64,000 bases of DNA from UMGS1052 sp045580005. GTDB lineage: Bacteria > Bacillota > Clostridia > Oscillospirales > CAG-382. The translations under genes were made by a program, and so were the position numbers. Positions 1 through 8,069 of this stretch are shown piece after piece (position 1 is the first letter of the stretch; every line of letters begins with the position of its first letter). The notes under the pieces were generated by a model. The model was not told the origin of the DNA. It saw nothing but the letters and a program-made list of their open reading frames with translations, and made no database searches. Location of the stretch: assembly GCA_045580005.1 (NCBI GenBank), contig JAZNMZ010000009.1, positions 1-64,000 of the forward strand, in the 5' to 3' direction.

Positions 1-115
1 CCATATCCTGAATAACTGTGTCAGTATCCAGAAAGTTATATCCAAGCAGCTTTGCAAGCAGGGCGCCGATTGTGCTCTTACCGCAACCCGGCATACCCGT
101 AAGAATAATATTCAT
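1..115 (-). CDS. aroK: Shikimate kinase, N-terminal part (runs off window)
   Basis: Only the first 38 codons are inside the window. The translation starts MNIILTGMPGCGKSTIGALL, a P-loop (GMPGCGKST, residues 7-15), followed by LLGYNFLDTDTVIQDM. The DTD after the P-loop is the shikimate-binding/Mg motif of shikimate kinase, which phosphorylates shikimate in aromatic amino-acid synthesis. Other small P-loop kinases (gluconate or adenylate type) are possible but the FLDTD element favours AroK. The start is ATG at 113-115; the 3' end is missing. Confidence 0.8.
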   Translation of the reverse strand, partial: MNIILTGMPGCGKSTIGALLAKLLGYNFLDTDTVIQDM

Positions 116-252
116 TATTTTAACTCCTATGCAGTATAATAAACAATGTCGGTAGAGTTCTGCTCTACACTATCATTATAATATTAACAACTGTTTCTTT
201 GGTTAAATTATTGTTAACATTTGAGCGAACTGTATATTTGCTTTTTGCGATG

Positions 253-281
253 TTGACATATTTTTATTTTTGTGTTACCAT
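253..281 (+). promoter_or_regulatory. Putative sigma-A promoter for the cation-efflux gene
   Basis: TTGACA at 253-258, a 17-base spacer and TACCAT at 276-281. A TATAAT at 286-291 has no matching -35 at normal distance. The start codon at 310 would leave a very short leader. Confidence 0.4.
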
Positions 282-309
282 CTTATATAATACTAAAGGA
301 GTATGCAGT

Positions 310-1473
310 ATGATATCATTACTTTCAAAAATTTTCATTAAAGACCGGAATTTCAATAATCCCGATGTCAGAATTGCATATGGCACACTCTGCGGCAGTG
401 TTGGCATACTGCTCAATCTGCTATTGTTTTCATTCAAACTGTTTGCAGGGCTTATAAGCGGCTCTATTGCCGTCACCGCAGACGCTGTTAACAATCTCTC
501 AGATGCAGGATCTTCGGTTATTTCTCTCATCGGGTTTAAAATGTCAGGTAAGAAGCCAGACATACATCATCCTTTCGGTCATGGAAGAATTGAGTATATA
601 TCCGGACTAATTGTTTCGTTTTTTATCGTACTTATGGGCTTTGAACTCGGCAAAAGTTCTGTTTCAAAAATGTTTGCCCCATCTGCTGTGGATTTTTCTT
701 TTGTGACAATTATCATTCTTGCAGTGTCAATTATAGTAAAGCTGTATATGTCCTTTTATAACAGCTCGATAGCAAAGAAGATTGATTCTGCGTCGATGAG
801 GGCAACCGCAACAGACAGTCTGAGTGATGCAATAGCCACTTCTGCGGTACTCGCTTCAGCCATCTTCTGCAAGTACACATCTATCAATATCGACCCATAT
901 TGCGGCGCGATTGTAGCACTGTTTATTGTCATAGCGGGCATTAATGCCGCCAAGGACACTGTGAGCCCCCTGCTTGGCGCACTGCCTGATAAGCAGCTTA
1001 TTGACAGAATCCAGCGTATAACAGACGAGTGTCCACAGATAATAGGCACTCACGACATTATAGTACACGACTACGGCAGCGGCAGACTTATGATTTCACT
1101 CCATGCAGAGGTTGACGCTGACGGAGATATTCTTGAAACTCATGATGCCATTGATAACATTGAGCGCAAGCTGCAGGAAGAGCTCTCCTGTTCTGCAACA
1201 ATTCATATGGATCCGATTGTCATAAACGATCCAAAGCTCTCTGAACTTAAAGATAAGATTGCAGATTATCTCAACACCCTTAGTCCTTCACTTCATTTTC
1301 ATGATTTCAGAATGGTCAAAGGACCTACACATAACAACATTATTTTTGATATTGAGATTCCCTATAATGAAGCAACATCAAAGGATGAAATATATGACGG
1401 TATTACAAGACTGTTGCAGAAAGAGGACAGCACATACTTTGCGGTCATAAATTTTGACAACATATATTCTTAA
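310..1473 (+). CDS. Cation diffusion facilitator (CDF) family transporter
   Basis: A 387-residue membrane transporter that probably exports divalent metals (Zn, Fe, Mn or Cd) by proton exchange. The N-terminal half has the CDF hallmarks: a DAVNNLSDAGSS segment in TM2 and the HHPFGHGRIEY loop after it, then further hydrophobic segments. The C-terminal part is a soluble ZT_dimer-like domain (about residues 210-300) with an additional roughly 80-residue extension. The start at 310 is chosen because AAAGGAG lies at 295-301; the longer reading frame from 199 has no ribosome site and would cover the promoter. The metal cannot be read from sequence. Confidence 0.88.
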   Translation: MISLLSKIFIKDRNFNNPDVRIAYGTLCGSVGILLNLLLFSFKLFAGLISGSIAVTADAVNNLSDAGSSVISLIGFKMSGKKPDIHHPFGHGRIEYISGLIVSFFIVLMGFELGKSSVSKMFAPSAVDFSFVTIIILAVSIIVKLYMSFYNSSIAKKIDSASMRATATDSLSDAIATSAVLASAIFCKYTSINIDPYCGAIVALFIVIAGINAAKDTVSPLLGALPDKQLIDRIQRITDECPQIIGTHDIIVHDYGSGRLMISLHAEVDADGDILETHDAIDNIERKLQEELSCSATIHMDPIVINDPKLSELKDKIADYLNTLSPSLHFHDFRMVKGPTHNNIIFDIEIPYNEATSKDEIYDGITRLLQKEDSTYFAVINFDNIYS

Positions 1474-1504
1474 AAAAAGAACAGCCGCAGGCTGTTCTTT
1501 TTTT
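1472..1504. terminator. Bidirectional intrinsic terminator
   Basis: A 15-base perfect stem (1472-1486 with 1490-1504, loop GCA) built on GAACAGCC/GGCTGTTC with an A-run on one side and a T-run on the other. It sits between two convergent genes and can stop both. Confidence 0.85.
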
Positions 1505-1510
1505 ATCTGT

Positions 1511-1717
1511 CTATGTTCTTTTATCTGTTCTGCCAAGTATATAGTCGGTTGAAACATTATAAACATCTGCAAGCTTCATAAGAAGCTCGACAGGGATTGT
1601 AACACTTCCTCTCTCATACCTAGAGTAAACAGTCTGCATAACACCGAGTATCTCGCCCAAATCCTGTTGGGACATGCCAAGCTCTTTACGGAGCTCTCTT
1701 AATCTGTGAAAATACAT
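1511..1717 (-). CDS. Small XRE-family helix-turn-helix regulator
   Basis: The 68-residue protein is a single Cro/C1-type HTH domain: RELRKELGMSQQDLGEILGV then YSRYERGSVTIPVELLMKLA, ending with the usual YILGRTD. There is no sensor domain, so it is probably a dimeric DNA-binding repressor. It starts 14 bases after the ABC ATPase stop on the same strand with a GAGGG ribosome site, and so may be the last gene of the transporter operon and may regulate it; that role is inference. Confidence 0.85.
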   Translation of the reverse strand: MYFHRLRELRKELGMSQQDLGEILGVMQTVYSRYERGSVTIPVELLMKLADVYNVSTDYILGRTDKRT

Positions 1718-1731
1718 TTACGACCCTCAAA

Positions 1732-2463
1732 TCAAAGAACTTTCGAAAGAAATTCCTGTGTTCTCTTGTTCTGCGGATTGACGAAAATTTGCTCAGGAGT
1801 TCCCTGTTCAATGATCTTGCCGTCATCCATAAAAAGAACTCTGTTTGCCACTTCTCTTGCAAAGCCCATCTCGTGAGTAACCACAACCATTGTCATGCCA
1901 TCCTCAGCGAGCTCTTTCATAAGGTCAAGTACCTCACCTACCATTTCAGGGTCTAGAGCTGAGGTAGGCTCGTCAAAGAGCATTACATCAGGGTTCATGG
2001 CAAGAGCTCTGGCTATAGCAACACGCTGTTTCTGTCCACCGGAGAGCTGAATCGGATATGCTTCCGCCTTGTCCGGCAAGCCAATACGCTCAAGGAGGCG
2101 TATAGCATCATTTTCGGCCTCTACTTTGCTTTTTTTGAGGAGCTTAATAGGAGCAAGTGTGATATTCTGCATAATTGTCAAATGCGGGAATAGGTTAAAA
2201 TGCTGAAATACCATTCCCATCTTCATACGGAGCTTGTTTATATCACAGTTGCGCGAGGTTATCTCCTCGTTGCCAAACCATATTTCGCCGGATGAGGGCT
2301 CTTCAAGTCTGTTAAGACAGCGCAGAAAGGTTGATTTACCGCTTCCCGAGGGGCCAATAACAACCACTTTTTCTCCCTTGATGATGTGCTCATCAACGCC
2401 TTTGAGAACTTTAATTTCGTCATTGTCGCCGAAATTCTTAAAAAGATTTTTAACGGTTATCAC
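1732..2463 (-). CDS. Polar amino-acid ABC transporter, ATP-binding subunit
   Basis: A 243-residue ATPase of the GlnQ/HisP type that powers amino-acid uptake. Walker A is GPSGSGKST, followed by the Q-loop, LSGGQKQRVAIARAL signature, Walker B VMLFDEPTSALDPE and switch His in VVVTHEMGFA. I take the GTG at 2461-2463 as start because AAAGGAGG precedes it; it overlaps the permease stop by 14 bases, typical of coupled translation. An upstream in-frame extension to 2547 lies inside the permease gene and is rejected. Third gene of the operon after binding protein and permease. Confidence 0.9.
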   Translation of the reverse strand: MITVKNLFKNFGDNDEIKVLKGVDEHIIKGEKVVVIGPSGSGKSTFLRCLNRLEEPSSGEIWFGNEEITSRNCDINKLRMKMGMVFQHFNLFPHLTIMQNITLAPIKLLKKSKVEAENDAIRLLERIGLPDKAEAYPIQLSGGQKQRVAIARALAMNPDVMLFDEPTSALDPEMVGEVLDLMKELAEDGMTMVVVTHEMGFAREVANRVLFMDDGKIIEQGTPEQIFVNPQNKRTQEFLSKVL

Positions 2464-3853
2464 CTTTACGCAGCCTCCTTTCAAGTATTCCGACACATTT
2501 TGAAAGTCCGAGAACAAGAATAAGATATACAATTGCCACAGTAACAAGCGGCATAAAATTGCTGTATGTTATCGAACGAATTTTAAGACCACCCTGCGTG
2601 AGGTCTGCAACGCCTATATAAAAAGCAACAGACGACTCCTTTAAAAGAGTAATAAACTCATTTGCAAGTGCCGGAAGCGAAGACTTGAACGCCTGCGGAA
2701 TAATAATATGCCACATAGTCTGAAGATATGTAAACCCAAGGCTTCTGCCTGCCTCTGTCTGCCCCTCGTCTACCGACATAATACCGCCTCTGACAATCTC
2801 AGAAACATACGCGCCCGAATTGAGTCCGAAGCAGATAACCGCAGCAGTAAATCTTTCTACGCCGATTGGTAATAGCACAACGAAATATACAATGAGAAGC
2901 TGTACCATAAGAGGAGTACCTCTCATAACAGAAAGATAAAGCTGACAGATGTCAGACGCCACCTCGAGTTTGCCTGTCTTCTGATTTGTGCATCTGACAA
3001 TAGCAACGATAAATCCGATAACAATACCGATAAGCACAGCAAGCGCTGTAATCTCAAGCGTTGTTACAAGACCCTTTGCGATATATTTCCACTGACTGTT
3101 TTTGATAAAATTTCTCTCAAAATCACGCCTAATAGAATTCCAGGTTCTGATAATTGTTAATGAATTGTCAGGTCTTTCGCTTTCAAAATTGTTGAGTTTG
3201 ATACAGTCAGAAACGCCTGTACGGAGTGTGTTAAGTGTCTTTATGGAAACTATTTCTCCGTCATAAACTATCTCTTCTGTATTGTCAATGATATCCTTGG
3301 CTTTAAGCACGCCTCCAAAGACTGTGTTTATAATGTCTTTGTCGAGATATAGCTTAAAACCGCCATCAGGCATAGCATGTGCCTCAAAAGAGAACTCACC
3401 TGTGACAAGCTCAGAAGCAGAAAGTCTTTCCGACACGAGGTCTTTGACAAAAAGCTTTACACTTGTAGCGTTTGTCATTTTGCCCTCAGCCTTGTTAGTG
3501 AGATAAAAATCATACGCCATGACCATAAAGTCGTTGATATTATCTCTGACAAGCTCGTCAATTCTGTGTGTAGAGTATGTACAGTTGAAAATGTATTGTC
3601 TGTTTTCTGTCTGTTCAAAAGAGTCAACAGTAACATCAGTGTTTTCAAAGACATACATAGCCACCGGCGCAACCTTATTTGGAATTGCCGCGAGCTGTTC
3701 ATCTACACTAGACTGGGCAAGCTCAAGCGTCATTTCGGGAGTGTCGCTGAGCTTGATATATTCCATAACCGTGACCCCTGCTACGGCAACAGCAGCTATC
3801 AAAATAGCTATCGCAAGCAATATTAAGGATTTGCGTATCTTTTTGTGTTTCAT
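2450..3853 (-). CDS. Amino-acid ABC permease with a large N-terminal extracytoplasmic domain
   Basis: The C-terminal half (from about residue 250) is a HisM/GltK-type permease with the EAA loop (EAGRSLGFTYLQTMWHIIIPQA) and several membrane segments. The N-terminal half is unusual: one membrane helix (about residues 10-35), then roughly 210 mostly polar residues I cannot assign to a family, before the transport domain. Permeases of this family usually have about 215-230 residues, against 467 here. The domain would sit outside the cell, near the binding protein. The start at 3853 follows GGAGAT at 3858-3863; ATG 3865 has no ribosome site. Confidence 0.85.
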   Translation of the reverse strand: MKHKKIRKSLILLAIAILIAAVAVAGVTVMEYIKLSDTPEMTLELAQSSVDEQLAAIPNKVAPVAMYVFENTDVTVDSFEQTENRQYIFNCTYSTHRIDELVRDNINDFMVMAYDFYLTNKAEGKMTNATSVKLFVKDLVSERLSASELVTGEFSFEAHAMPDGGFKLYLDKDIINTVFGGVLKAKDIIDNTEEIVYDGEIVSIKTLNTLRTGVSDCIKLNNFESERPDNSLTIIRTWNSIRRDFERNFIKNSQWKYIAKGLVTTLEITALAVLIGIVIGFIVAIVRCTNQKTGKLEVASDICQLYLSVMRGTPLMVQLLIVYFVVLLPIGVERFTAAVICFGLNSGAYVSEIVRGGIMSVDEGQTEAGRSLGFTYLQTMWHIIIPQAFKSSLPALANEFITLLKESSVAFYIGVADLTQGGLKIRSITYSNFMPLVTVAIVYLILVLGLSKCVGILERRLRKGDNR

Positions 3854-3871
3854 TAATATCTCCATGCATTT

Positions 3872-3900
3872 TTAACGGGAATGTCAGACATTCCCGTTAA
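3872..3900 (-). terminator. Intercistronic hairpin between binding-protein and permease genes
   Basis: A 29-base near-perfect palindrome with 14-base arms (TTAACGGGAATGTC and its complement around A3886) lies between the binding-protein stop and the permease start. On the minus strand it is followed by TTAAAAATG, without a long T-run. Such hairpins stabilise the upstream mRNA or terminate partially, giving more binding protein than membrane subunits. The site is seen; the function is inference. Confidence 0.65.
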
Positions 3901-3925
3901 CTTTATTTGATTTTTTGCAGATTAA

Positions 3926-4687
3926 TTATTTGATGTACTTGCCAACGATATCAGCGATTGTGCCTTCTGCTGTGAGCTCGTCGATCGCTGTGTTGAGCTT
4001 TTCGAGAAGTTCTGTGTTGCCCTTCTTAACCATGATAGCATAGTCTTCGTCAGCGTATGAAGTTTCAAGAATCTTGAGACCTTCGTTCTCAGCAACAAGA
4101 GCCTTAGCAGGTTCGTTGTCGATGATTACGCAGTCGATAGAGTCACCTGCAAGCGCAAGAACTGCTTCGTTACCGTTTGCGTATGTAGTTACATTCTCTG
4201 CGCCGAAATCGTCTGTAGCATAGATGTCGCCTGTTGTGCCGAGCTGTACGCCAACCCTGTATGTCTTGTCTTCTGCATAGAGATCATCAACAGATGTGAT
4301 TTCAGAATCTTCCTTAACGATGATAGCCTGAACGCCACTTGCGTAGCTGGAAGTGAAGTCGTAGTTTTCAAGACGCTCTTCGGTGACTGTGATACCAGCC
4401 ATACCGAAATCTACTGCACCCTCTTCAACAGCGGGCTCAATTGCGTTGAAGTCCATATCAACGATTTCAAGGTTTGTGCCAAGCTTTTCAGCAATAGCGC
4501 GAGCAATTTCAGCGTCGATACCAACAATTTCTTCACCCTCATAATACTCATAAGGCTTGAAGTAGGCGTTTGTAGCCATCTTGATAACGGGAGTTTCGTC
4601 AACAACTTCTTCAGGAGCACAGCCTACAAAAGCACATGTTGCAAGAAGCATAGCCGCTACAAGGATAGCTGTAAGTAACTTTTTCAT
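3926..4687 (-). CDS. Amino-acid ABC transporter substrate-binding lipoprotein
   Basis: A 253-residue SBP_bac_3-type protein. Residues 1-24 are a lipoprotein signal ending FVGC, so the mature protein is tethered by a lipid on Cys. The family pattern is clear: NAYFKPYEYYEGEEIVGIDAEI near the N-terminus, FGMAGITVTEERLENYDFTS in the middle and a C-terminal MVKKGNTELLEKLN segment. It captures a polar amino acid (exact ligand unknown) for the permease and ATPase downstream. Start at 4687, behind a GAGG ribosome site; the upstream extension in the same frame crosses the promoter. Confidence 0.92.
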   Translation of the reverse strand: MKKLLTAILVAAMLLATCAFVGCAPEEVVDETPVIKMATNAYFKPYEYYEGEEIVGIDAEIARAIAEKLGTNLEIVDMDFNAIEPAVEEGAVDFGMAGITVTEERLENYDFTSSYASGVQAIIVKEDSEITSVDDLYAEDKTYRVGVQLGTTGDIYATDDFGAENVTTYANGNEAVLALAGDSIDCVIIDNEPAKALVAENEGLKILETSYADEDYAIMVKKGNTELLEKLNTAIDELTAEGTIADIVGKYIK

Positions 4688-4750
4688 GATAAAATACCTC
4701 TTTCGGTCAAAATTATTGTGATGTGTATATTTATGCACTTCACAGACTAT

Positions 4751-4779
4751 ATAATACCACATTTAACACTAAAATGCAA
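4751..4779 (-). promoter_or_regulatory. Promoter of the amino-acid transporter operon
   Basis: On the minus strand TTGCAT (4774-4779), a 17-base spacer and TATTAT (4751-4756) precede the binding-protein gene by about 65 bases. Confidence 0.6.
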
Positions 4780-4857
4780 TAGTTTTTTATTTATTTTTGC
4801 ATATTTGTCCATTTTTTAGCTGTGTTGTACAAAAAAAGTATAGAAAAATCTTTGCTT

Positions 4858-4886
4858 TTCACACTTTGCTTTTTTACGCGTATACT
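4858..4886 (+). promoter_or_regulatory. Promoter of the amidase gene
   Basis: TTCACA (4858-4863), a 17-base spacer and TATACT (4881-4886), with start codon at 4920 behind AAAGGGAG. Confidence 0.6.
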
Positions 4887-4919
4887 GTTATAAAGTCAAT
4901 ATTGTAAAGGGAGAAAATT

Positions 4920-5675
4920 ATGCCTAACATCTTTTTATCACCCTCCGCGCAGGAATTCAACCAATATTATGACGAAAGCGGCTCGGAAGAGTACTACATG
5001 AATCTTATTGCTGATGCAATGGAGCCATACCTTGATGCAAACGGAATAAACTACACAAGAAACAACCCGGATGAAACACTGACTCAGGCCATTGCTACAT
5101 CTAACGCCGGTAATTACGATCTGCACCTTGCACTGCATTCAAACGCGGGTCCCGAATCGCTTGCAGGCGCACTGAGAGGAGCAGATTTTTACTATTTCAC
5201 TCCCAGCACAAGAAGCAGAGAGGCCGCTAATGTACTGGCAGACAATTTTAAGAACATCTACCCTGTTCCGTCGCTTGTAAAAGCCGTGCCTACTACATCA
5301 CTTGCGGAGGTACGCCGAACCCGTTCGCCTGCCGTACTTGCAGAGCTTGCATATCACGACAACCGCACAGATGCCGAGTGGATAAAGGCAAACATAGGAA
5401 ATATTGCGGCAAATCTTGTCCAGGGACTGTGTATACTCTTTGGCATACCGTTTGTGAACCCAGGTGCTAATGTACCGTCCGAAAACATAGGCACCGTCGT
5501 AACAGAGGGAGGTCGCCTTAATATCAGAAACCGTCCGACCACAAATTCTGCGGTAATAGGTCAAATACCCAACGGTACTCAGGTACCGATACTCGGAAGC
5601 GTCGGAGAGTGGTTTGTTATCGACTACAACGGACTTATAGGATTTGTATCGGACGACTATCTTATCAGATATTGA
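4920..5675 (+). CDS. N-acetylmuramoyl-L-alanine amidase with C-terminal SH3 domain
   Basis: 251 residues. Residues 1-175 look like an Amidase_3-type zinc amidase, cutting the bond between muramic acid and the stem peptide; LHLALHSNAG holds a candidate zinc His and AELAYHDN the catalytic Glu region. Residues 190-250 form a bacterial SH3 domain (GGRLNIRNRPTTNSAVIGQI ... GEWFVIDYNGLIGFV) that usually binds cell wall. There is no signal peptide, so release may need lysis or mother-cell lysis during sporulation, as with phage endolysins. Family call is firm, cellular role is not. Confidence 0.78.
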   Translation: MPNIFLSPSAQEFNQYYDESGSEEYYMNLIADAMEPYLDANGINYTRNNPDETLTQAIATSNAGNYDLHLALHSNAGPESLAGALRGADFYYFTPSTRSREAANVLADNFKNIYPVPSLVKAVPTTSLAEVRRTRSPAVLAELAYHDNRTDAEWIKANIGNIAANLVQGLCILFGIPFVNPGANVPSENIGTVVTEGGRLNIRNRPTTNSAVIGQIPNGTQVPILGSVGEWFVIDYNGLIGFVSDDYLIRY

Positions 5676-5703
5676 ATATTTTATTAAAAGTTTTGAGGCA
5701 CTC

Positions 5704-5732
5704 TTGATTTTTTGTTCAAATCAGAGTATAAT
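5704..5732 (+). promoter_or_regulatory. Promoter of the queT leader
   Basis: TTGATT (5704-5709), a 17-base spacer and TATAAT (5727-5732). Transcription would begin near 5739, giving a structured leader of about 65 bases before queT. Confidence 0.6.
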
Positions 5733-5753
5733 ATGCACTGTGTTGATTACACG

Positions 5754-5795
5754 GTGAGTTCGAAACCTTCCTCACTAAAAACAAAACTAAAGGAG
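5754..5795 (+). promoter_or_regulatory. Structured queT leader, possible preQ1-type riboswitch
   Basis: A 5-base stem GTGAG/CTCAC (5754-5758 with 5771-5775) closes a 12-base loop and is followed by an A-rich stretch ending at the ribosome site AAAGGAG. The loop CCTT (5766-5769) can pair with AAGG (5790-5793) of the ribosome site. Small hairpin, A-rich linker and loop-to-ribosome-site pairing are the layout of a preQ1-I H-type pseudoknot. The primary sequence does not match the preQ1-I consensus as I remember it, so this may be a variant or another switch. The hairpin 5736-5756 would compete with the first stem. Confidence 0.35.
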
Positions 5796-5805
5796 TACAA
5801 AATAA

Positions 5806-6285
5806 ATGAACAAAAAAACAAAATTTCTCACACACTCTGCAATTATCGCAGCTCTTTATGTTGTACTTACACTCGTAAGTGCGCTTTTCGGACTTTCAAG
5901 CGGGGCAATACAGGTGCGTATTTCCGAGGCACTTACAATTCTTCCCGTCTTCACTCCGGCGGCAATTCCAGGGCTTTTTATCGGATGTATTATTTCAAAC
6001 ATTCTTGTTGATGCTGTGATTTTGAATGTAGCGTTTGGCAGTCTTGCAACACTCATCGGAGCGATACTTACAAGAGCGCTCAGAAACATTTCGCCGTATA
6101 TTGCGATAATTCCGCCGATACTTTCAAATATGCTTATTGTTCCATATATAATTATCAAAGCCTACGGAAGCGCTGATTCTTACTTCTTTCTTATGCTTAC
6201 AGTCGGCATCGGCGAAATTATATCCTGCGGAGTGTTTGGAATGATTCTTAACAAAGCGCTTAGAAATACAAATATTAAATTTTAA
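5806..6285 (+). CDS. queT: QueT-family queuosine-precursor transporter
   Basis: A 159-residue integral membrane protein with about five hydrophobic segments. It resembles the QueT (COG4708) family of substrate-binding S components for ECF transporters: the segments VRISEALTILPVF, IPGLFIGCIISNIL and FGSLATLIGAILTRAL are typical. It would import preQ1 or preQ0 for queuosine in tRNA. ATG 5806 follows AAAGGAG. No queuosine synthesis genes or ECF ATPases are nearby, so it would rely on shared ECF modules elsewhere. Substrate is from family knowledge only. Confidence 0.82.
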   Translation: MNKKTKFLTHSAIIAALYVVLTLVSALFGLSSGAIQVRISEALTILPVFTPAAIPGLFIGCIISNILVDAVILNVAFGSLATLIGAILTRALRNISPYIAIIPPILSNMLIVPYIIIKAYGSADSYFFLMLTVGIGEIISCGVFGMILNKALRNTNIKF

Positions 6286-6298
6286 TTTTAGAGGAAAA

Positions 6299-6490
6299 AT
6301 GAAAAAAGAAGGATATCAGAAGTCCAACTGCGAAACCTGTGCATATTTCTGCTATGATTTGTATGAGGACACATATTACTGCGAGGTGAACCTCGACGAG
6401 GACGAAATGTGCAGATTCTTGTCTGCAACATACGACAATTGTCCGTATTATCAGGTTTACGACGAATACAAAATTGCGCAAAAACAGTGA
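6299..6490 (+). CDS. Small Cys-rich acidic protein (DUF6472-like)
   Basis: 63 residues with five cysteines plus a sixth near the end (CETCAYFCYD, YYCEVNLDEDEMCRF, NCPYY). The pattern looks like a small metal-binding or redox protein common in Clostridia; I believe it matches DUF6472 but cannot check. It starts 13 bases after queT with an AGAGG ribosome site, so it is co-transcribed with queT. Function unknown. Confidence 0.75.
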   Translation: MKKEGYQKSNCETCAYFCYDLYEDTYYCEVNLDEDEMCRFLSATYDNCPYYQVYDEYKIAQKQ

Positions 6491-6492
6491 TC

Positions 6493-6527
6493 AAACTCTC
6501 TGCCGATGCAGAGAGTTTTCTTTTTTT
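6493..6527 (+). terminator. Intrinsic terminator of the queT operon
   Basis: An 11-base stem AAACTCTCTGC/GCAGAGAGTTT with a 4-base loop, followed by TTTTCTTTTTTT. Confidence 0.9.
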
Positions 6528-6536
6528 AAAAAACTA

Positions 6537-6565
6537 TTGAAAATATCGACAAACTGTTGTATAAT
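6537..6565 (+). promoter_or_regulatory. Promoter of the MATE gene
   Basis: TTGAAA (6537-6542), a 17-base spacer and TATAAT (6560-6565), 40 bases before the start codon. Confidence 0.7.
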
Positions 6566-6604
6566 ACTGAACTGTGAGTCAGGAAATAAAAGCAAAGGAG
6601 AAAT

Positions 6605-7996
6605 ATGCTAAAGAACAAACTGATAGGCGACAAAGTCTTTTATAAAAGAGTGTTTGTTGTAACACTTCCAATAATGATACAGAACATAATCACAAACCTT
6701 GTAAGCCTTGTTGACAATGTCATGGTTGGTCAGGTCGGCACCGAGCAGATGACAGGTGTTGCGGTTGTAAACGAGCTGCTGTTTGTTTTCAATCTATGTA
6801 TTTTCGGTGCAGTGTCGGGAGCCGGTATTTTTACTGCGCAGTTTTGCGGCAAGGGTGACAACAGGGGTGTCAGAGATACCTTCAGGATAAAGATAATTAC
6901 TGTTGTTCTTATCACAGCAGCCTGTGTTGCTCTGCTAATTAACTTTAAAAACCCGCTTATATCTGTTTTTCTTCATGAAGGAAAAGACAATATTGATATA
7001 ATAAAAACATTACGCTTTGGTGTAGATTACAACAATGTTATGCTATGGGGTCTGCCTTTTTTCGCAATAGCGCAAGCGTATTCTTCCACACTGCGAGAAA
7101 CGGGTGAAACAGTTCTCCCGATGATTGCAAGCGTAATTGCTGTGTTTATAAATCTTGTACTTAACGCTTTTCTCATTTTCGGTCTTTGGATAGCACCGGA
7201 GCTTGGTATCGTAGGAGCAGCAATTGCCACAGTTATATCAAGAGTTGTGGAATGTGCTGTTATTGTCCTCTTCACTCACGCAAAAAAAGAAAAGAATGTA
7301 TTTATCAAAGGTGCGTTCCGATCTTTTGCGGTTCCGAAAGAGCTTGTCGGCAAGGTAATGCAAAAAGGCGTGCCTCTTATGCTCAACGAAACATTATGGG
7401 CAGCAGGCATGGCAGTTCTTATGCAAAGCTACTCAATAAGAGGTATTGAGGCAGTATCTGCACTCAACATTTCTATGACAGTATCAAATCTCTTTTTCTG
7501 CGCTTTCTTTGCATTCGGCAACGCTATTACCATTATTGTAGGACAGCACCTGGGTTCAGGCAACCTTGAGCGCGCCAAAGACGAGGATGCAAAGCTTATA
7601 GCCTGCTGCATCGTTGTTTGTATTATAGTCGGTGTTATAATGGTAGCCTTGGCACCGCTCATTCCGGAAGCATATAATACCACCGACATAGTAAAATCAC
7701 TGGCTGCCAAATTCCTTATAATTTGTGCAGCGCTGATTCCCTTCAATGGCTTTGCACACGCAGCCTATTTCACACTCCGATCGGGCGGAAAGACTATTGT
7801 CACTTTTCTTTTTGACAGTGTATTTACTTGGTTTGTAGCAATACCAATTTCATATGGACTTTCAAGACTTACAAATATGGACATCGTTGTGCTGTATGCC
7901 TGCGTGCAAAGTCTTGAAATCGTAAAAGCAGTAATAGGCTTTTTCCTCGTAAAAAGCGGAGTGTGGGTGAACAATCTTGTTGGCAAACAACTCTGA
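6605..7996 (+). CDS. MATE-family multidrug efflux transporter
   Basis: 463 residues, twelve predicted membrane segments in two repeats, typical length for the NorM/DinF group. The N-terminal PIMIQNIITNLVSLVDNVMVGQVGTEQ stretch is diagnostic for MATE (the VDxxxVGxxG pattern). It would export cationic drugs or metabolites using Na+ or H+. AAAGGAG lies 7 bases before the ATG. It stands alone with its own promoter; substrate unknown. Confidence 0.92.
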   Translation: MLKNKLIGDKVFYKRVFVVTLPIMIQNIITNLVSLVDNVMVGQVGTEQMTGVAVVNELLFVFNLCIFGAVSGAGIFTAQFCGKGDNRGVRDTFRIKIITVVLITAACVALLINFKNPLISVFLHEGKDNIDIIKTLRFGVDYNNVMLWGLPFFAIAQAYSSTLRETGETVLPMIASVIAVFINLVLNAFLIFGLWIAPELGIVGAAIATVISRVVECAVIVLFTHAKKEKNVFIKGAFRSFAVPKELVGKVMQKGVPLMLNETLWAAGMAVLMQSYSIRGIEAVSALNISMTVSNLFFCAFFAFGNAITIIVGQHLGSGNLERAKDEDAKLIACCIVVCIIVGVIMVALAPLIPEAYNTTDIVKSLAAKFLIICAALIPFNGFAHAAYFTLRSGGKTIVTFLFDSVFTWFVAIPISYGLSRLTNMDIVVLYACVQSLEIVKAVIGFFLVKSGVWVNNLVGKQL

Positions 7997-8009
7997 TAAA
8001 AAATATGGA

Positions 8010-8038
8010 TTGACTAAAAAACAAAAATATTGTATAAT
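8010..8038 (+). promoter_or_regulatory. Promoter of the COG2426 gene
   Basis: TTGACT (8010-8015), a 17-base spacer and TATAAT (8033-8038), 31 bases before the start codon. Confidence 0.75.
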
Positions 8039-8069
8039 GTTATCAATATCAATTTTTAGAAGGTAAAAT

